Notes under the pieces: model-generated
Databases searched by the model: none
What the model was told of the DNA's origin: nothing
What the model saw: the letters and a program-made list of their open reading frames with translations, nothing else
Shown: positions 62,590 to 64,000 of the stretch, one piece after another
Numbering within the stretch: position 1 is the first letter of the stretch
How the letters are laid out: each line of letters opens with the position of its first letter
Position numbers and translations under genes: made by a program
Source of the DNA: Lithodes maja
Lineage: Eukaryota; Arthropoda; Malacostraca; Decapoda; Lithodidae
Reading direction: 5' to 3'
Assembly (NCBI GenBank): GCA_037953745.1
Contig: JBAKBP010006579.1
Span: 22,501-86,500 of the forward strand
DNA: 64,000 nt

Positions 62590-62925
62590 TTTTCTGTATT
62601 CTTTTCCTGGACCCCCTTCTCCCTCATGTGTAGCCCCATTAGTTTTTTTTTTTTCTTTTTTTGAGATTTTAAGACGTTCGCTTCATTAGTTTGGCGTTTG
62701 TAAGACCTTTCGCATGATTTCTTTGTCAATATTAAGACCTTTCGTGTTATTTAGGTGTCGATTTTTTCCTGGCGAACGATAGTGAGCCTGCAATTTTGGA
62801 AGAAGCGGGCTTTGGCCGGGAAATTTTTCTACCGAAAAATGTACAAATTTACCAAGAAGGGAGATTTAATGGATGTTTATTTAAGTTTGATGGGGAATAG
62901 GGAGGAAACAAGAAACATAATAAAC
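62590..62925 (+). mobile_element. TTAA MITE, subfamily 2, diverged
   Basis: CCCCCTTCTCCCTCATG, GGCGAACGATAGTGAGCC, TTTTTCTACCGAAAAATG; ends not preserved. Confidence 0.7.
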
Positions 62926-62939
62926 AGACAAGGACTTAT

Positions 62940-62990
62940 GCGTCTGTTAGAGACCTGAAGAAGGTATCTGCGAAACGTTGGCAATAAAGT
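62940..62990 (+). other. Hammerhead-like motif / Penelope-type retroelement end
   Basis: CTGAAGA at 62955-62961 and GAAAC at 62972-62976 have the order and spacing of the hammerhead core (CUGANGA, stem II, GAAA). The phrase CCTGAAGAAGG...GCGAAACGTTGG is typical of the terminal regions of Penelope-like retroelements, which are known to encode hammerhead motifs. A seven-base stem AACAGAC/GTCTGTT precedes it. Stem II is weak, so activity is doubtful. Confidence 0.45.
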
Positions 62991-63033
62991 GCTCCTCCTC
63001 ATATGGTGTTGATATTCAATAAAAAGATACATA

Positions 63034-63235
63034 AATGAGCAAATATATAAGCCCCTCCCCCCATTAATATATAAGCCCTCCCTCCATTAATATATAAGCC
63101 CCTCCCCCCATTAATATATAAGCCCCTCCCCCTCATTAATATATAAGCCCCTCCCCCTCATTAATATATAAGCCCCTCCCGCCATTAATATATAAGCCCC
63201 TCCCACCATTAATATATAAGCCCCTCCCCCCATTC
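63034..63235. repeat. Tandem repeat, 27-bp, about 7-8 units
   Basis: Unit ATTAATATATAAGCCCCTCC plus CCCC, with small length changes. Confidence 0.95.
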
Positions 63236-63254
63236 ATGGTATACAATGGTACCT

Positions 63255-63359
63255 CAATTAACCCTTTTGATTACCACAGATCCTTCATAAGCTGTACAAA
63301 ATCGTCTAAATATAGCCAGAATAAAATGAAAAAGACGTCGCCGGTACCGAAGAGGTTAA
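63255..63359. mobile_element. Half of a TTAACCC MITE (GACGTC family)
   Basis: ATTAACCCTTTTGATTACC through GACGTCGCCGGTACCGAAG and GGTTAA. Confidence 0.7.
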
Positions 63360-63690
63360 TCGTATGACCCCTGTGACGCGGCCATCTAGTCTGATCTGAC
63401 CAACCACCTGCTGGGGGTTGGGGGGAGGGGAAGGGGGGGGGGGGGGTTGACGTGGTGGCTCCCTCTGGTGTGGCAGGTGTGTGGTGTAGTGGACAATAGT
63501 CGTACATGCGTCATACCTGTCATATACCTGTCATACCTGTCACCGGGACACACACCTGCTACTACCCCCCACCCCCCAGGGACTCAAGTCAACGGGGGTC
63601 ATCACAAATATTGATAAATAAGAAATACAACTTTATATATATATATATATATATACCGGTATATATATATATTTTTTTTTGTCTGTGTGA
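63360..63690. other. No gene; G/C runs and (TA)n
   Basis: G run 63427-63447, TA tract 63635-63670. Confidence 0.5.
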
Positions 63691-63763
63691 TTGAGGGAGG
63701 CAAAAGGCAGAATTGCCTATAGCGAGTGCCTCCCCCATAGTTGAAAGAGTGACAGGGCCAAAA

Positions 63764-64000
63764 TCAAGGGACGATCGAGCCAAAATGCCTGGACACACGG
63801 AGTTTGAAGCAATTTAAGTCATAGGAAGAGGGAAAGACTGATTCTGGGAGAGAGTTCCAGAGCTCAGCTGTTGAGTAGAAGAAAGTTTGAGAGTAACGTT
63901 TCACTCTTGGGTTAGAGAGTTGCACAGAGTAGGGGTGGGATTGAGTTGCAAGACGGGTACCACGTGCCCTACGTAAAGGAGGTGGTATGCACTGGGAAAG
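63764..64000 (-). pseudogene. LINE reverse transcriptase C-terminus (continues past the window)
   Basis: Minus-strand open frame from the window end to a TGA (63766-63764). It encodes RARGTRLATQSHPYSVQL, then STAELWNSLPESVFPSSYDL and NCFKLRVSRHFGS, the C-terminal tail usual in L2/CR1/Jockey-group LINE proteins. The 3' UTR runs to about 63690 (GAGGGAGGCAAAAGGC). Related scraps lie at 43476-43625 and 45280-45355. Only the last 78 codons are in the window. Confidence 0.75.

Overview
The window is eukaryotic. It has the look of an arthropod, probably decapod crustacean, genome. The evidence is an interstitial block of the arthropod telomere repeat (CCTAA)n at about 41189-41223, several diverged TTAGG/TTAGATTAGG fields, very long (GA)n/(CT)n and (CA)n microsatellites, tRNA-derived SINEs, non-LTR retrotransposons whose 3' ends carry short tandem tails, and dense MITEs. 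Species-level placement is not possible from this sequence alone. A 200-base run of N (31218-31417) marks an assembly gap.

Nearly all of the window is mobile DNA. From left to right: an RTE-like LINE tail (172-602); a nearly complete minus-strand non-LTR retrotransposon with a CCHC gag-like ORF1 and an ORF2 carrying AP endonuclease, reverse transcriptase and RNase H (about 1896-7850); MITEs, a foldback element and two head-to-head MITEs; a complete piggyBac transposon with TTAA duplication and terminal inverted repeats (9889-14350); a CR1-like LINE (15878-17446); a field of nested MITEs and satellites (17.4-29.4 kb); a PIF/Harbinger element 29618-34851, inverted-duplicated and flanked by TTA, with transposase and Myb/SANT-like accessory pieces; a second MITE/minisatellite/SINE field (34.9-56.8 kb); and, at 56991-60076, the only clear non-transposon coding locus.

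That locus is the most interesting item. It reads as three DEG/ENaC (pickpocket/ASIC-type) channel subunits joined in one polypeptide of about 1,028 residues: TM1-ectodomain-TM2 three times, with short cytoplasmic linkers and no visible introns. Both subunit junctions lie inside uninterrupted open frames. The frame is broken only by one TGA, at a position where the family usually has a cysteine, and by one single-base indel at an A run. DEG/ENaC channels work as trimers, so this would be a natural single-chain trimer with a shrunken middle subunit. Its stop codon is the first three bases of a TA-type MITE inserted in the 3' end.

A second theme is one very abundant MITE family of about 330-370 bp (TTAA|GGGGAG...CTCCCC|TTAA). 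More than 20 whole or partial copies are present. Three copies sit inside other repeats for which an uninterrupted paralogue is also present, so the TTAA duplication can be read directly from filled and empty sites. Several reading frames (LINE, piggyBac, Harbinger, channel) are broken by single-base changes in homopolymers, which raises the question of residual assembly error versus true decay.
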